62,980 nt of DNA from Acidobacteriaceae bacterium (GCA_030041515.1 JASHNS010000071.1:1-62980); one strand, 5' to 3'; counted from the first letter of the stretch, positions 18,450-28,911 are shown. Notes: generated by a model from the sequence alone, not told the origin. Program-made: numbers and translations.

Positions 18450-18516
18450 CCGGAGCATTACAGGGCGGCAAGACGCCTGCGTGCGGCTTCCGCGCAACGC
18501 GCCGCAACTTGGTACC

Positions 18517-19329
18517 ATGGATCGCACCGTGCCTGCCAAAGCCTCCAGCCCGAAGAAGCGATCGCGGATCCTGCATCGCCTGGTGCGCGAGATGGGCAAC
18601 AGGCGAGATGCCCACGAAGCGGAAGTGCGGGACGCTCGGGAGATCCAGGCGGAATTGCTGCCGCACGAAATCCCGGCCATGCCTGGGTTCCGGATCGATT
18701 GCGCCTGGCAGCTGTCGGACGTTGTGAGTGGAGATTATGTCGACGTTTTTTCGCTGGAGGGCGGCGCGATGGCCCTGTGCGTCGCCGACGTTTCCGGCAA
18801 GGGGCTGGAAGCGGCGCTGCTGGCCCGCCAGGTGCGGGATGCGGTCCGGCGATTCGCGCCCGAGGCCCCCACGCCGGCGGAACTGTGTACGCGGGTCAAT
18901 CGTGCGCTGAGCGGAACCATCGCGCCAGCCCGCTACATTACCCTCCTGTACGCGGTCCTGGAGCCTTCCGGCCGCCTGCTCTACGAGAACGCCGGCCACT
19001 GCCAGCCGCTGCTCGTGCGGGCCAGCGGCGCCGTGGAATTTCCGGCGAGTTTTAGTGGTGTGATCGGTATTTTCTCCCACTGGCTCTATCAGAACCAGGA
19101 GATTCGCCTGCACTCCGGAGACTGTCTCCTGCTGGTGACCGATGGTGTCCTGGAGGCGGAGAATCGCCGCCATGAGGCATTCGGCTATCGGAAGCTGATC
19201 GCGAGCGTGGAGCATCAAATGAACAAAGAGAACCCGTCCCGGGCTCAGGAGATTCTGGCTGCTGTGGGCCGTTTTTGCCAGGGGCGCTTTGCCGACGACG
19301 CCTCCCTGATCACCATCACGAAGCAGTGA
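18517..19329 (+). CDS. PP2C-type (SpoIIE/RsbU-like) serine phosphatase
   Basis: A 270-residue protein. A basic N-terminus is followed by REIQAELLPHEIPAMPGF, typical of the linker before RsbU phosphatase domains. The phosphatase domain has metal-binding motifs SGDYVDVF, VADVSGKGLEAAL, NAGHCQPLLV, LVTDGVLEAEN and FADDASLITI. It probably dephosphorylates an anti-sigma antagonist or another STAS-like partner; no partner gene is adjacent. I start at ATG 18517, after the rplQ terminator, because an earlier in-frame start would run through rplQ. Confidence 0.9.
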   Translation: MDRTVPAKASSPKKRSRILHRLVREMGNRRDAHEAEVRDAREIQAELLPHEIPAMPGFRIDCAWQLSDVVSGDYVDVFSLEGGAMALCVADVSGKGLEAALLARQVRDAVRRFAPEAPTPAELCTRVNRALSGTIAPARYITLLYAVLEPSGRLLYENAGHCQPLLVRASGAVEFPASFSGVIGIFSHWLYQNQEIRLHSGDCLLLVTDGVLEAENRRHEAFGYRKLIASVEHQMNKENPSRAQEILAAVGRFCQGRFADDASLITITKQ

Positions 19330-19489
19330 ATTGCCCTGGAATGCGCCAGTTACGGAAGTGCACCGTGACCGCCGGGGTACACAAAAGAGTCATCGGCCTC
19401 GCCGTCCGATGCCCAATGGGTTACTCTGCTTTTAAGGGTGCGACCGATTTTCCCCGCTGGAAGCTCGACAGCCGCGCGAAAGGACATCT

Positions 19490-21922
19490 GTGAGTCAATC
19501 GTCAAAAGAAAGCCGCGAACGCAGCGAGCGAAATGATCTGCGCAAGCTGCCCATGATGCCCATCCGGGATATGGTCATTTTTCCGTTCATGATGACGCCC
19601 TTCGTGGTGGGACGCGAGTCCAGCGTGCGCGCCCTGGAAGAGGCGCTCAACGGCGAACGCAAGATCTTTTTGGCTACCCAGCACGATGCACGCGTGGATG
19701 AGCCGCGCCCCGACGACATCTTTCAGGTGGGCACGGTCGGCAACATCGTCCAGAGCGTGCGCATGCCCGATGGCAACATCAAGGTCCTGGTCGAGGGTAT
19801 CGAGCGCGCGCGGGCTATCGAGATCAGCGATGCAGACGGCTTTTTTGTCGCTACGGTCAAGATGGCGAAGCCTCTGAACGAGATCACGCCGCAAATCGAG
19901 TCACTCGTGCAGCGGGTCACCTCGCTCTTCGAGCAATACGTCAAGTTGCAGCAGGCGCTCAACGTGGAAACGGTCGCGTCGGCGATCCGGACCGATGAGC
20001 CGGGCAAGCTGGCCGACACGATTGCCGCAAACCTGCAGCTGGAGGTCCAGGACAAGCAGGAGCTGCTCGATTTATTCGACGTGCCCGAGCGGCTGCTGAA
20101 GATCGCCGATGTGCTCGACATCGAGATCGAAAAACTCAACATGGACCGCAGCATCCAGTCCCGCGTGAAGCGGCAAATGGAGCGGGCCCAGAAGGAGTAT
20201 TACCTCAACGAGAAAATCAAGGCGATCCAGAAAGAACTGGGCCGGGGCGAAAAGAGCGAATTCGACGAGTTGAAAAAGAAGATCGAAACGGCGGGCATGC
20301 CGAAGGACGTCTTCGAGAAGGCGACGCAGGAGCTGAAGAAACTCGAAGCCATGCCACCCATGTCTGCCGAGTCGACCGTGTCGCGCAATTATCTTGATTG
20401 GCTGCTGGCGGTGCCGTGGAAGAAAAAATCCAAAGAGACGCGCAGCATCGATCACGCCGAGAAGGTGATGAACGCGGACCATTATGGCCTCGAGAAGATC
20501 AAGGAGCGCATCCTTGAATTTCTTGCAGTCCGCCAGCTCGTCAAAAATCCAAAGGGCTCGATTCTGTGTTTTGTCGGACCTCCGGGGGTCGGGAAGACCT
20601 CGCTGGGCATGTCCATCGCGAAATCGACAGGGCGAAAGTTCGTCCGCATGTCGCTGGGCGGCGTCCGTGACGAGGCGGAGATTCGCGGGCACCGGCGGAC
20701 CTACATCGGCGCACTGCCGGGGCAGATCATCCAGTCCATGAAGAAGGCCGGTACGCGCAATCCCGTTTTCATGCTGGATGAAGTCGACAAGATGGCCGCG
20801 GATTTCCGCGGCGATCCGGCCTCGGCGCTGCTGGAAGTGCTCGATCCGGAGCAGAACCACAGCTTCCAGGATCATTATCTCGACGTCGACTACGACCTTT
20901 CGCAGGTGCTTTTCGTCGCGACCGCGAACGTGCTGCACACGATTCCGCCGGCTCTGCAGGACCGCATGGAGATTCTGCGGCTGCACGGCTACACGGAGGC
21001 GGAGAAGCTGGAGATCGCGAAGCAGTACCTGCTGAAGAAACAGCGCGACAACACCGGGCTGACCGAGAAAAACGTGATCTTCACCGACGCGGCCCTGACG
21101 GAGATGATCCGCAGCTATACGCGCGAAGCCGGCGTGCGCAACCTGGAGCGCGAGATCGGCAATGTGTGCCGCAAAGTGGCGCGGCGCGTGGTGAAGAACG
21201 GCGCGAAGCACAAAGAAACCCTGACGGCGGAGAACCTGCCTGATTTTCTGGGCGTGCCCAAATTCCGCGATTCTCTGGTGAACGAAAAGAGCGAGGTGGG
21301 CCTGGTCAACGGACTGGCGTGGACCGAAGTGGGCGGCAGCATCCTGCAGACCGAAGTGCAGGTGCTCGACGGCAAAGGCAAGTTGACCACGACTGGCCAA
21401 CTGGGCGATGTCATGCAGGAGTCGGCGCAGGCGGCGTTGTCGTATGTGCGCAGCCGGTCGCATCATCTCGGCCTGCCGAAGGACTTTTACCGTAACGTGG
21501 ATATCCACATCCACGTGCCCGAAGGCGCCATTCCAAAGGACGGGCCTTCGGCCGGCATCACGCTGGCGACGGCTCTCGCCAGCGCGCTGGCGCGCATTCC
21601 GGTCCGGCGCGATCTGGCCATGACGGGCGAGGTCACGCTGCGTGGCAAGGTGCTGCCCATCGGTGGCCTCAAGGAGAAGCTGCTGGCGGCGCATCGCGCG
21701 GGCATCTTCGAGGCGATCCTGCCCGAGGACAATCGCAAGGATCTTCCCGACCTGCCGGAGAACCTGAAAACGTCGATGAAGCTGCACTTTGTCGACACCA
21801 TGGACGAGGTGCTGAAGATTGCGCTGGAAGCGCCGCTGCCTGAGCTGCGGGAAGACACGCCGCTGGAGCCGAGCGTGCTCAGCGTGCCGCCTTCTGCCCC
21901 GGAGCAACGTCCGCACCAGTAA
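19490..21922 (+). CDS. lon: ATP-dependent Lon protease
   Basis: An 810-residue LonA. The N-terminal substrate domain ([24 protein letters not shown]) is followed by a coiled-coil, the AAA+ module with Walker A GPPGVGKT (about 363-370) and Walker [11 protein letters not shown], and the S16 protease domain with catalytic Ser687 (KDGPSAGI) and Lys730 ([10 protein letters not shown]), spaced 43 residues apart as in other LonA. It starts at GTG with AAAGGA five bases upstream. It degrades misfolded and regulatory proteins in the cytosol. No HrcA or HspR operator was recognised upstream. Confidence 0.97.
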   Translation: MSQSSKESRERSERNDLRKLPMMPIRDMVIFPFMMTPFVVGRESSVRALEEALNGERKIFLATQHDARVDEPRPDDIFQVGTVGNIVQSVRMPDGNIKVLVEGIERARAIEISDADGFFVATVKMAKPLNEITPQIESLVQRVTSLFEQYVKLQQALNVETVASAIRTDEPGKLADTIAANLQLEVQDKQELLDLFDVPERLLKIADVLDIEIEKLNMDRSIQSRVKRQMERAQKEYYLNEKIKAIQKELGRGEKSEFDELKKKIETAGMPKDVFEKATQELKKLEAMPPMSAESTVSRNYLDWLLAVPWKKKSKETRSIDHAEKVMNADHYGLEKIKERILEFLAVRQLVKNPKGSILCFVGPPGVGKTSLGMSIAKSTGRKFVRMSLGGVRDEAEIRGHRRTYIGALPGQIIQSMKKAGTRNPVFMLDEVDKMAADFRGDPASALLEVLDPEQNHSFQDHYLDVDYDLSQVLFVATANVLHTIPPALQDRMEILRLHGYTEAEKLEIAKQYLLKKQRDNTGLTEKNVIFTDAALTEMIRSYTREAGVRNLEREIGNVCRKVARRVVKNGAKHKETLTAENLPDFLGVPKFRDSLVNEKSEVGLVNGLAWTEVGGSILQTEVQVLDGKGKLTTTGQLGDVMQESAQAALSYVRSRSHHLGLPKDFYRNVDIHIHVPEGAIPKDGPSAGITLATALASALARIPVRRDLAMTGEVTLRGKVLPIGGLKEKLLAAHRAGIFEAILPEDNRKDLPDLPENLKTSMKLHFVDTMDEVLKIALEAPLPELREDTPLEPSVLSVPPSAPEQRPHQ

Positions 21923-21943
21923 GCCCACCGGAACGGCGGTAGG

Positions 21944-21980
21944 GAACTGCGGAAGTAAGCCCCGCAATTCTTTTTGTTTT
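21944..21980 (+). terminator. Intrinsic terminator after lon
   Basis: GAACTGCGG pairs with CCGCAATTC (one C-A mismatch) across a 9-base loop and is followed by TTTTTGTTTT. Confidence 0.75.
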
Positions 21981-22155
21981 GCCGCACGGTCGACCTTACC
22001 CGGCGGGACGTCGCGGGACCTCCATGCAGCCGCGCCCCAAACGCATAGCTGCGGCTATGATGGATGGGTCGCAGAGTCGCGATCGGCGCCACCGGGAGCC
22101 GGGAGCGGCGGACGAACACGCGGGCCCCGCTGCCAAATCCCCAGTGGAGAAAATG

Positions 22156-24414
22156 ATGAGCCGCAAACTCCTGAGGCGTGTGGCCAGCTCCGCGCTGGCT
22201 CTGCTGTTCGTGTGCGCAGTTGTCCCCGCGCGGGCCGACCAGAACTACTCCCAGCAGGTCTTTTTCGAGAACAGTCTTTCTCCTCGCGACTACTTCTATT
22301 CCTTTGGGCGGGCGAGCGCCCCCAGCACCCTCAGGCTGATCGACGGCAAATTGCCGATCGAGACGAACGACTTCATCAGCGGACCGAACGCGCTCGACCT
22401 CGAATGGGATTCGCTGCCTGCCGGTGGCTGGATGGCGCAGCTGCGGCTGTATGAATGGCGAGATCGGACGCTATATTTTCCCGGCGCCAATCTGTGGATC
22501 TGGATGCGGGCTCCGCAGGGGATTGCGGCCAGGGATCTGCCGAAACTGGCGCTGCGGGATGCTGGGCGTAATTTCACGTGGCCGCTGAAGATCGGCGACT
22601 ACACGCACGATTTAGCTCCCGGGCAATGGACGCGGGTGCGTATTCCATTGAGCGCATTTCGGTCGGCGTCGGTGCATGCCTTTGAGCCGCATGAAGTGGC
22701 GACGCTGATTTTCGTGCAGGGCGAGGCGGATGGCGTGCCGCATGAGGTAGAGATGGATGACATCCGCATCGAGGATGATCCGCCGGCGCACGAGGCCACT
22801 CCCCCCACGCCGCAGGATGTGCACGCGACCGGTTACGAGCGCCACATCGATATCAGCTGGAGCCCGGTGAGCGATCCCGAACTGGCGCAGTACGTGATTT
22901 ACCGGAAAGAGGGCAGTGGGACCTTCCACGCGATCGGGGTGCAGCGGCCGGGGGTGAACCGGTTCTGCGACTACACCGGAAATTCGCACATGACGGCAAC
23001 GTACCGGGTGACAGCGCGCACCTCGACGCTGATGGAGTCCGCGCCTTCGGCGCCGGCCACGGCATCGACCCACCCCATGACCGACGACGAGCTGCTGACG
23101 ATGGTGCAGCGGGCGGCCTTCCGCTACTACTGGGAGCAGGATGAGCCGAACTCGGGGATGACGCGCGAGGATGAGCCCGGCAACGACAGGATCGTTGCCA
23201 TGGGCGCCAGCGGATTCGGGGTCATGGCAATCATCGTGGGCGCGGATCGAGGGTTTATTACGCACCAGCAGGCGATCGAGCGGCTGCTGAAGATCACGTC
23301 GTTCCTGGAGCATGCGGATCGCTTCCACGGCGCGTGGCCGCACTTTCTGGACGGGACGACCGGCCATCGGCTGGCAGTTTTTGGGATCTACGACAACGGC
23401 GCGGACCTGGTGGAGACGTCGTTCATGATGGAGGGGCTGCTGGCGGCCCGGCAGTACTTCCGGTCCGATGGGCCGGAAGGGCAGCTGCTGTACAACCGGA
23501 TCACCGATCTGTGGAGAGGTGTGGACTGGAACTGGTTCCGGGCGACCCCGGAGCGCGATGCGCTCTACTGGCACTGGTCGCCGGAGTACGGGTTCTACAT
23601 TGCGAATCGGCTGACGGGCTGGAATGAGGTGATGATCACGTATCTGGAGGCGATTGCCTCGCCCACGCACGGGATTCCGCCAGGCGATTACTACAGCGGA
23701 TGGGTGGGAGAGGGCATCGGCAACCACTATGCGGATGGCAGGACGTGGTATGGCATCGTGTTGCCGGTGGGCGGCGATACAGGGGGCGAGAGCGTGTGCG
23801 AAGTGGGTACGGAGCAGTGCAGCATGATTTCGCAGGGCGACGGGACTGGCGGCCCACTGTTTTTCACCGACTACTCCTTCATGGGGTTCGATCCGCACGG
23901 CATTCGCGACAAGTTCACGGACTACTTCGACCAGAATCGCGCGCAGGCAATGATCAACCAGGCCTACTGTGTTCATAACCCGCAGGGATGGAAGGGCTAT
24001 GGAGCGGATGACTGGGGGTTAACCGCGGTGGATGGGCCGGATGGCTATGTTCCCTACGAGCCGACCCCTGCGCTGGACGATGGGACGATCGCGCCGACCG
24101 GAGCGATCAGCGCGATGCCGTACACACCGCAGGCGTCGATGGCGGCGCTGATCCATTTCTATCGGGATCTGGGCCGCAATGTGTGGGGCATCTACGGATT
24201 CCGCGACGCATTCAACCTGCAGCAGAACTGGTATTCCGGCATCACGATGGGCCTGAACCAGGCGCCCATGGTGGTAATGATCGAGAACTACCGGTCAGGT
24301 TTGGTGTGGCGGAATTTCATGAAGAATCCGGAGATCCAGTCGATGGTGAAGAAAGTCTTCGAGCCGGAGAAGGGCGGATCGGCCGCAGGACACACGGAGG
24401 CGGCCGTGCGGTAG
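22156..24414 (+). CDS. Secreted GH144-like beta-glucanase (glycoamylase domain) with FN3
   Basis: A 752-residue exported protein. A signal peptide ([21 protein letters not shown]) is followed by a jelly-roll-like region (about 30-212), an FN3 domain (about 215-305) and a C-terminal catalytic domain (about 308-740). That domain has [49 protein letters not shown] and [10 protein letters not shown]-like blocks, matching the glycoamylase/GH144 family whose characterised members cut beta-1,2-glucan. ATG 22156 has GGAG six bases upstream. A substrate other than beta-1,2-glucan is possible. Confidence 0.82.
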   Translation: MSRKLLRRVASSALALLFVCAVVPARADQNYSQQVFFENSLSPRDYFYSFGRASAPSTLRLIDGKLPIETNDFISGPNALDLEWDSLPAGGWMAQLRLYEWRDRTLYFPGANLWIWMRAPQGIAARDLPKLALRDAGRNFTWPLKIGDYTHDLAPGQWTRVRIPLSAFRSASVHAFEPHEVATLIFVQGEADGVPHEVEMDDIRIEDDPPAHEATPPTPQDVHATGYERHIDISWSPVSDPELAQYVIYRKEGSGTFHAIGVQRPGVNRFCDYTGNSHMTATYRVTARTSTLMESAPSAPATASTHPMTDDELLTMVQRAAFRYYWEQDEPNSGMTREDEPGNDRIVAMGASGFGVMAIIVGADRGFITHQQAIERLLKITSFLEHADRFHGAWPHFLDGTTGHRLAVFGIYDNGADLVETSFMMEGLLAARQYFRSDGPEGQLLYNRITDLWRGVDWNWFRATPERDALYWHWSPEYGFYIANRLTGWNEVMITYLEAIASPTHGIPPGDYYSGWVGEGIGNHYADGRTWYGIVLPVGGDTGGESVCEVGTEQCSMISQGDGTGGPLFFTDYSFMGFDPHGIRDKFTDYFDQNRAQAMINQAYCVHNPQGWKGYGADDWGLTAVDGPDGYVPYEPTPALDDGTIAPTGAISAMPYTPQASMAALIHFYRDLGRNVWGIYGFRDAFNLQQNWYSGITMGLNQAPMVVMIENYRSGLVWRNFMKNPEIQSMVKKVFEPEKGGSAAGHTEAAVR

Positions 24415-24447
24415 CCGGCTGTCTCTGCACGGGGATGCTGCGCCCGA

Positions 24448-24657
24448 TCAAGGCTCTTCCCGGGGACCATGCGGCTTGGAAAGAGTGGCCCAGTAGGCCA
24501 GCAGCCTCGGATCGCAGACGTGATCTTGTTCCGCGCGCTGGATGTCAGCTTCCTCAGGCGAGGTGCAGACGGTAATCAGGCATTCCGCGCAAAGGGAATC
24601 CATCGTACCCTGGGGGGTGGCACGCCGTATAAATGTGGGAGCAGCCGCCAAAGCCAT
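24448..24657 (-). CDS. Small CxxC...HxC protein, paralogue 1
   Basis: A 69-residue protein. The pattern is M-18 residues-GTM, then LCAECLITV, 15 or so residues, AEQDHVCDP. Two better-conserved paralogues are at 28312-28506 and 28912-29109; all three have exactly 19 residues from the chosen ATG through the GTW/GTM position. The Cys, Cys, His, Cys set suggests a zinc knuckle. I chose the ATG at 24657 over one four codons earlier from this alignment. A TATGCT box lies 51 bases upstream. This is the most diverged copy. Function unknown. Confidence 0.6.
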   Translation of the reverse strand: MALAAAPTFIRRATPQGTMDSLCAECLITVCTSPEEADIQRAEQDHVCDPRLLAYWATLSKPHGPREEP

Positions 24658-24707
24658 TGCAGACTCCATCAGTGGCCCGGTGATCCTGGGTAGTTACGGC
24701 GGAGGCC

Positions 24708-24713
24708 AGCATA
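24708..24713 (-). promoter_or_regulatory. Putative -10 box (TATGCT) of paralogue 1
   Basis: On the minus strand GTATGCT lies 51 bases before the start, close to the position of GTATACT before the other two paralogues (48 and 55 bases). No clear -35 was found. Confidence 0.35.
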
Positions 24714-24864
24714 CGCCAGGCAGCGCCGGCGGCGCAACTGTGAAAAATCGATTAACTCCTCAGTTCTAAAGGGTCTACACCCAACGGGCTACGCCTTGGG
24801 CGTGGCGGAGGCGCGAAGGCGCAATGCCGTGGCCCGGCAGCCGGCCAAAGGCAATTCGGGCCCG

Positions 24865-25932
24865 CTATGCCCCGTTCCCGCCGAGGAAAGCCCGGACCAC
24901 GGGGTCCAGCGTCGATGCCTCGCACCCATTCGCCAGATGTCCGCAGTCGCCTTGCAGCACGAACGTTTTGGCTCCGATCAGGTGCGCGAAACGCAGCGCG
25001 GGCTCGGGGAATACCATGTGGTCCTGCGCGGAGGAGACGACGAGAACTTTCGCCTTTACTCGCTGGGCGGCGGCGGCCAGGCTGGCGCCGCGCGCGATGT
25101 CGAGAGGCAGGATCGCTCGCAGCTGGGCGACGAAGTCATTCGCGTCAAAAGGCAGAATGCCTTTCGTTAACCACGTCCGGTACTCGCGTTCGAAGGCAGC
25201 GCGCGAGTGGGTGTGCGCGAAATTCGCAGGGGTGGTCAGGTTGAGCTGCATCGTCAACTCGGCGAGCGGCACGGGCGGCGGCTGCGTGTAGCGGCCGTGG
25301 TCGAAGCCCGGATCCATGGTGACGGCATCGAGCAGCGTATGCAGCAGGAGCAGGTCGCGGCTGCTGAGGCGGGGAGTTCCGACGATCGGTATCGCCTCAT
25401 CCATGAACGACGGGTAATCGGCCATCCACTCGAAGGTTTGTATGCCGCCCATGGAAATGCCCATGACAGCGTGGACGTGCGTGAGGTGCAGAGTCTCGGT
25501 GGCGAGACGATGCTCGGCGTTCACCATGTCCTGAATGGTGAAAGCCGGAAAGTTTGGGCCATGCTGAGCCGTGGAGTTGGAGGGTGAGGAAGAGACGCCG
25601 TCGCCCAGCGCATCAATTCCGACAATGAAATATTTGGCCGGGTCGACGAGCTTGTTGGCTCCGACCGCAAACGCAAGCTGGGCGCTGTTGCCGGAGAACC
25701 AGGAAGGGAAGAGGATTGCATTCGAGCGCGCGGGGTTCAGGGTGCCCCAGGTACGATAGCCGATCCGGCAATTCGTAATTTGCTGTCCATTCACAAGTTT
25801 GCAAATGCCGAGGTCGGCAAACTGGAGTTGTCCGTTGGTGGCCGCCGGCTGGGCGGAACACAGAGCCGGGACAAGGGCGAGGACAACTCCGGCAGTGAGA
25901 ATCAAAAGGACGCGCAACCTGGCAATCAACAT
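24865..25932 (-). CDS. Exported alpha/beta hydrolase, MetX (homoserine acetyltransferase)-like
   Basis: A 355-residue protein with a signal peptide (ARLRVLLILTAGVVLALVPALCSA). The fold matches the MetX branch: YRTWGTLNP near residue 60, IDALGDGVSSSPSN, nucleophile Ser160 in MGISMGG, Asp304 in SSAQDHMVFP, His332 in GDCGHL. MetX proper is cytosolic and acetylates homoserine. Export and the absence of methionine genes nearby argue for a different, probably hydrolytic, role in the periplasm. Confidence 0.82.
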   Translation of the reverse strand: MLIARLRVLLILTAGVVLALVPALCSAQPAATNGQLQFADLGICKLVNGQQITNCRIGYRTWGTLNPARSNAILFPSWFSGNSAQLAFAVGANKLVDPAKYFIVGIDALGDGVSSSPSNSTAQHGPNFPAFTIQDMVNAEHRLATETLHLTHVHAVMGISMGGIQTFEWMADYPSFMDEAIPIVGTPRLSSRDLLLLHTLLDAVTMDPGFDHGRYTQPPPVPLAELTMQLNLTTPANFAHTHSRAAFEREYRTWLTKGILPFDANDFVAQLRAILPLDIARGASLAAAAQRVKAKVLVVSSAQDHMVFPEPALRFAHLIGAKTFVLQGDCGHLANGCEASTLDPVVRAFLGGNGA

Positions 25933-25954
25933 AAGAGATGAGTGTAACCCTGTC

Positions 25955-26926
25955 TTACGGCAGGAAGACGAGACGTGCGCCGGTTTTCTCGTCCCAAAGC
26001 TTCTCTATGTCGGGGAGGGGCGCGGTCTGGATGTCGATCCTGAAGGGCTCGCGAAGGGCCTCCTGGAAAAACACAGCCAGCGACGCGAGGATGCGGTCGA
26101 GGGAAACGGAGCCGAAGCCGCTGCCGAGCAGCTCGAGCCCGGAACTGCGCAGCGTGGCAGCGGGGAGAGGAATGCTGGGGCCGGCGGCGGAACCGATCTG
26201 GATGTAACGCAGCCGCCGCGTCTGGTGATCGAGACCTTTCTGCGCGATGGCGTCAAGAAGAACCTCAGCGGGCGGTCCCCACAGGTAGTCGAGAACGATG
26301 TCGATCTTCTGCGTCGCGAGCGCATCGCGGAAGGCTTCCACCAGCGCGGCGCGGTCCTGCGTGAGCGGGATGACGGCGTCGGCGCCCAGCGAGCGAAGCT
26401 CGTCAAGCTTCTGCGGATCGCGGCCGGTGACGACGATACGGGAAGCGCCCCGGCGCCTGCAGATCTGCACCGCGAGCTTGCCGGCCGTGCCCGTGGCTCC
26501 CTGGATGAGAACGCTCTCGCCTGGCTGGAAGCGCGCGCGTTCGGTGAGCGCTGCCCACGAAGACATCGCTGGATTCATCAGCGCGGCCACCGATGCATCG
26601 TCGATGGAAGGATCGATTGCATCGGGGATTCGCAGCGTGAAGGCGCGCGTCGTCAGACTGTGCTCGGCGAGTGATCCATAGGGCGGGTGAGCGGCGCCAA
26701 AGTAGACGCGGGAACCGTCGTTGAGGGTGCCGACGCCGTCGATGCCCGGGATCAGGGGCAACTGGCCGGTGCTGCCGTAATGTTTTCCCGACGCGAACGC
26801 ACGAACGATGGGATGAAGAGCAGCCGCGGTGACACGGACCTGCAATTCATCATCCCCCGGCGCCGGTGCTGCAAAATCTTCGTAACGCGGAGGCCGATCG
26901 AATGCATGAACCACGGCGGCTTTCAT
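25955..26926 (-). CDS. Zinc-independent MDR-family quinone/enone oxidoreductase
   Basis: A 323-residue medium-chain reductase. The N-terminal GroES-like part (MKAAVVHAFDRPPRYEDF) precedes a Rossmann domain with LIQGATGTAGKLAVQICRRRGA and VVTGRDPQKLDELRSLGADAVI. The catalytic zinc ligands of alcohol dehydrogenases are not seen, which fits the NADPH:quinone reductase branch. The ATG at 26926 is supported by GGAGG five bases upstream; an upstream in-frame start would add 45 atypical residues. The gene diverges from the lactate dehydrogenase-like gene. Confidence 0.87.
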   Translation of the reverse strand: MKAAVVHAFDRPPRYEDFAAPAPGDDELQVRVTAAALHPIVRAFASGKHYGSTGQLPLIPGIDGVGTLNDGSRVYFGAAHPPYGSLAEHSLTTRAFTLRIPDAIDPSIDDASVAALMNPAMSSWAALTERARFQPGESVLIQGATGTAGKLAVQICRRRGASRIVVTGRDPQKLDELRSLGADAVIPLTQDRAALVEAFRDALATQKIDIVLDYLWGPPAEVLLDAIAQKGLDHQTRRLRYIQIGSAAGPSIPLPAATLRSSGLELLGSGFGSVSLDRILASLAVFFQEALREPFRIDIQTAPLPDIEKLWDEKTGARLVFLP

Positions 26927-27119
26927 GGAATCCTCCAGAGCTGGCGCTGCAGATGTGGAACAAGGGCCTCGGAAGAATACGGTGAACAGTTCAGGGTCCG
27001 GCGCGCCGGACCTGACCTGGGGAAAGAAACCTGGCCGCGATGGGGACCCGGCTATTCCCATTGGACAACAGTGCGGAGTTCGGTGGAACTGGATAAAATT
27101 TCGAAGACACTAACAACCC

Positions 27120-28295
27120 ATGCCCAATCGCCGGCTGAATTCATCGTCCATCGTCAATATCGAGGATCTCCGCCGTCTTGCGGAGCGAAGAGTGCCGAGG
27201 TCGGTGTTTGACTATCTCGACGGAGGTGCGGCCGCGGAAGTGACGCTCGGGGAAAATTGCCGTGCCTTTCGCGACGTGAAGTTTCGTCCCCGCAGCGGCG
27301 TGGCGGCGTATGGCGCAAAGACGAGCGTGCGGGTGCTCGGCCATGAAATCAGCTTTCCCGCGATCCTCGCCCCGGTGAGTTACATCCGCCTGATGCACCC
27401 GGATGGGGAAGCGGGGGTCGCGCGCGCAGCCGGAGAGGCGGGTACGATCTACACCTTGCCGACGATCTCCGGGCACAAGCTGGAGGCGGTGAAGGCCGCC
27501 GCGAAAGGGCCGCTGTGGTACCAGCTGTATCTGCTGGGCGGGCGGGAAGCGGCCGAGGGGGCTATCGATCGGGCACGGCGCGCGGGCTACTCCGCGCTGG
27601 TGCTCACGCTGGATACTCCGCTGGCGGGCAACCGCGAGCGCGACCCGCGCAATGGCATGAAGGAACTGCTGGGGCCGGCGTTGCTGCCCAAGGCACGATT
27701 TCTTCCCAATATCCTCGCGCATCCTCGCTGGCTGGCGGCGTTCCTGCTGGATGGCGGAGTTCCCAGGCTGGAGAATGTAGTGCTGCCGGGCAAAGGCCCG
27801 ATGGAGATGACAGATGTGGGGTCGGCCCTGGCGCACGCCGGGGCCAGCTGGGAGGATCTGCGCTGGATCCGGGAGTTGTGGCCGGGACCGATTGTGGCCA
27901 AGGGCATCCTGACCGGCGACGATGCGCGGCGCGCCGTGGATGAAGGCTCAGCCGCGGTGGTCGTATCGAACCACGGCGGTCGGCAGCTGGACTGCGTTTC
28001 CGCAGGGCTGCACGCGCTGCCGGAGGTGGTGAAGGCGGTTGGAGATCAGGTGGAAGTTCTGATGGACGGTGGGGTGCGGCGGGGCAGCGATATCGCCAAG
28101 GCGATTTGCCGGGGCGCGCGAGCGGTGCTGATTGGGCGGGCGTACGGGTATGGACTGGCCGCTGCGGGAGAAGCCGGTGTGACGAGGGCGATCCAGATCC
28201 TGAAGAGCGACCTCGATCTGACGTTGACGTTGCTCGGGTGTCCCTCGTTGGATGCGCTGGACGAAAGCTACCTGGGATCGGCGCAGCGGGGGTAA
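27120..28295 (+). CDS. FMN-dependent alpha-hydroxyacid dehydrogenase (L-lactate dehydrogenase/oxidase-like)
   Basis: A 391-residue TIM-barrel flavoprotein: FDYLDGGAAAEVTLGEN, FPAILAPVSYIRLMHPDGE, TLDTPLAGNRERD, catalytic His285 in SNHGGRQLD, and the FMN phosphate site MDGGVRRGSD and GRAYGYGL. The family oxidises L-lactate, glycolate or mandelate to the 2-oxoacid. The region RFLPNILAHPRWLAAFLLDGG resembles the LldD membrane-association segment. Exact substrate unresolved. Confidence 0.88.
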   Translation: MPNRRLNSSSIVNIEDLRRLAERRVPRSVFDYLDGGAAAEVTLGENCRAFRDVKFRPRSGVAAYGAKTSVRVLGHEISFPAILAPVSYIRLMHPDGEAGVARAAGEAGTIYTLPTISGHKLEAVKAAAKGPLWYQLYLLGGREAAEGAIDRARRAGYSALVLTLDTPLAGNRERDPRNGMKELLGPALLPKARFLPNILAHPRWLAAFLLDGGVPRLENVVLPGKGPMEMTDVGSALAHAGASWEDLRWIRELWPGPIVAKGILTGDDARRAVDEGSAAVVVSNHGGRQLDCVSAGLHALPEVVKAVGDQVEVLMDGGVRRGSDIAKAICRGARAVLIGRAYGYGLAAAGEAGVTRAIQILKSDLDLTLTLLGCPSLDALDESYLGSAQRG

Positions 28296-28311
28296 GGCGG
28301 AGGCTGCGAGC

Positions 28312-28506
28312 CTACCTGGAAATGTGTTTTTGCCGCAAACGCGCCAGCGTGGCGGGGTCGCAGACGTGCACAGCTTCTGCCTGCGCGAGCGCATTCGGGT
28401 CGCGGACGTCGCAGGCAACGGTGCGCAGACAGCGGATGCAGAAAGAGGCCCATGTTCCGTCTGGAAATTGCGTGCGGTAAAAATGCATTTCAGAGGTGAA
28501 CGACAT
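28312..28506 (-). CDS. Small CxxC...HxC protein, paralogue 2
   Basis: 64 residues: FPDGTWASFCIRCLRTV, then 17 residues, AVHVCDPATLARLRQK. It is about half identical to paralogue 3 at 28912-29109. Cys-x2-Cys and His-x-Cys suggest metal binding; no signal peptide or membrane segment. The ATG at 28506 aligns with that of the paralogues. A GTATACT box lies 48 bases upstream on the same strand. It converges with the dehydrogenase gene with only 16 bases between stops. Confidence 0.75.
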   Translation of the reverse strand: MSFTSEMHFYRTQFPDGTWASFCIRCLRTVACDVRDPNALAQAEAVHVCDPATLARLRQKHISR

Positions 28507-28553
28507 GCTGCGAGGCCCCAGCAAAGGCGGCAATTCGGCTACCGGAGACCTGA

Positions 28554-28559
28554 GTATAC
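28554..28559 (-). promoter_or_regulatory. Putative -10 box (GTATACT) of paralogue 2
   Basis: Read on the minus strand as GGGTATACTCA, identical over these 11 bases to the element before paralogue 3 apart from flanks. It lies 48 bases before the start. Confidence 0.5.
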
Positions 28560-28699
28560 CCGCCGAAGCCGCGAGAACCGTGGGTCGGCAGCCCCGCGGG
28601 CGGCGAGGCGTGATTTGGCGTTGACGCAGAACCAGGGGATCAGGCTGGGAGTGGCGGGACACGATCGCAGCCCTGGAGGGCAGCCTCCGCAAAGCGAAA

Positions 28700-28738
28700 G
28701 CGCCCGCCGCTTCCCTCTCCCCGGGGAACGGCGGGCGC
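28700..28738. other. Strong GC-rich hairpin
   Basis: GCGCCCGCCG (28700-28709) pairs with CGGCGGGCGC (28729-28738). After a one-base bulge TTCCC pairs with GGGAA, giving 15 pairs around an 8-base loop. There is no T-run on either side. It may be the core of a small RNA, or a terminator of the paralogue 3 transcript without a classic tail. Confidence 0.55.
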
Positions 28739-28911
28739 ACAGCAGGCGCACCGGTTGATGCGTTGAGTGGAGGATCGCAGGAAAGGGTGGGCCAGGCAAT
28801 GGACCGTTCGAGGGAAGGCCGTAGCGCGAAGAGGGGAGGCGCCCGCGGCGGGCGGCGGACTGGCTGGCCCAGGGTTCCAGGGGGGCAACGGAGGGAGCGC
28901 CGGCTGCGGAG

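Larger units (their letters stand above)
28507..28911. other. 405-base gene-free stretch between the small-protein paralogues
   Basis: Contains a putative -10 box at 28554-28559 and a strong hairpin at 28700-28738. Frames open across it have no recognisable domain and atypical composition. No repeat ends, tRNA or mobile element seen. Confidence 0.6.

Noticed and set aside
18097-18516. In-frame extension upstream of the PP2C-type phosphatase
   Set aside because: It overlaps rplQ and would require translation through the terminator hairpin at 18418-18449.
19330-19489. Heat-shock operator (CIRCE or HAIR) upstream of lon
   Set aside because: No matching inverted repeat was found in this spacer.
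20072-21967. 631-residue minus-strand frame opposite lon
   Set aside because: It is the complement of Lon codons with no ribosome binding site and no recognisable motif.
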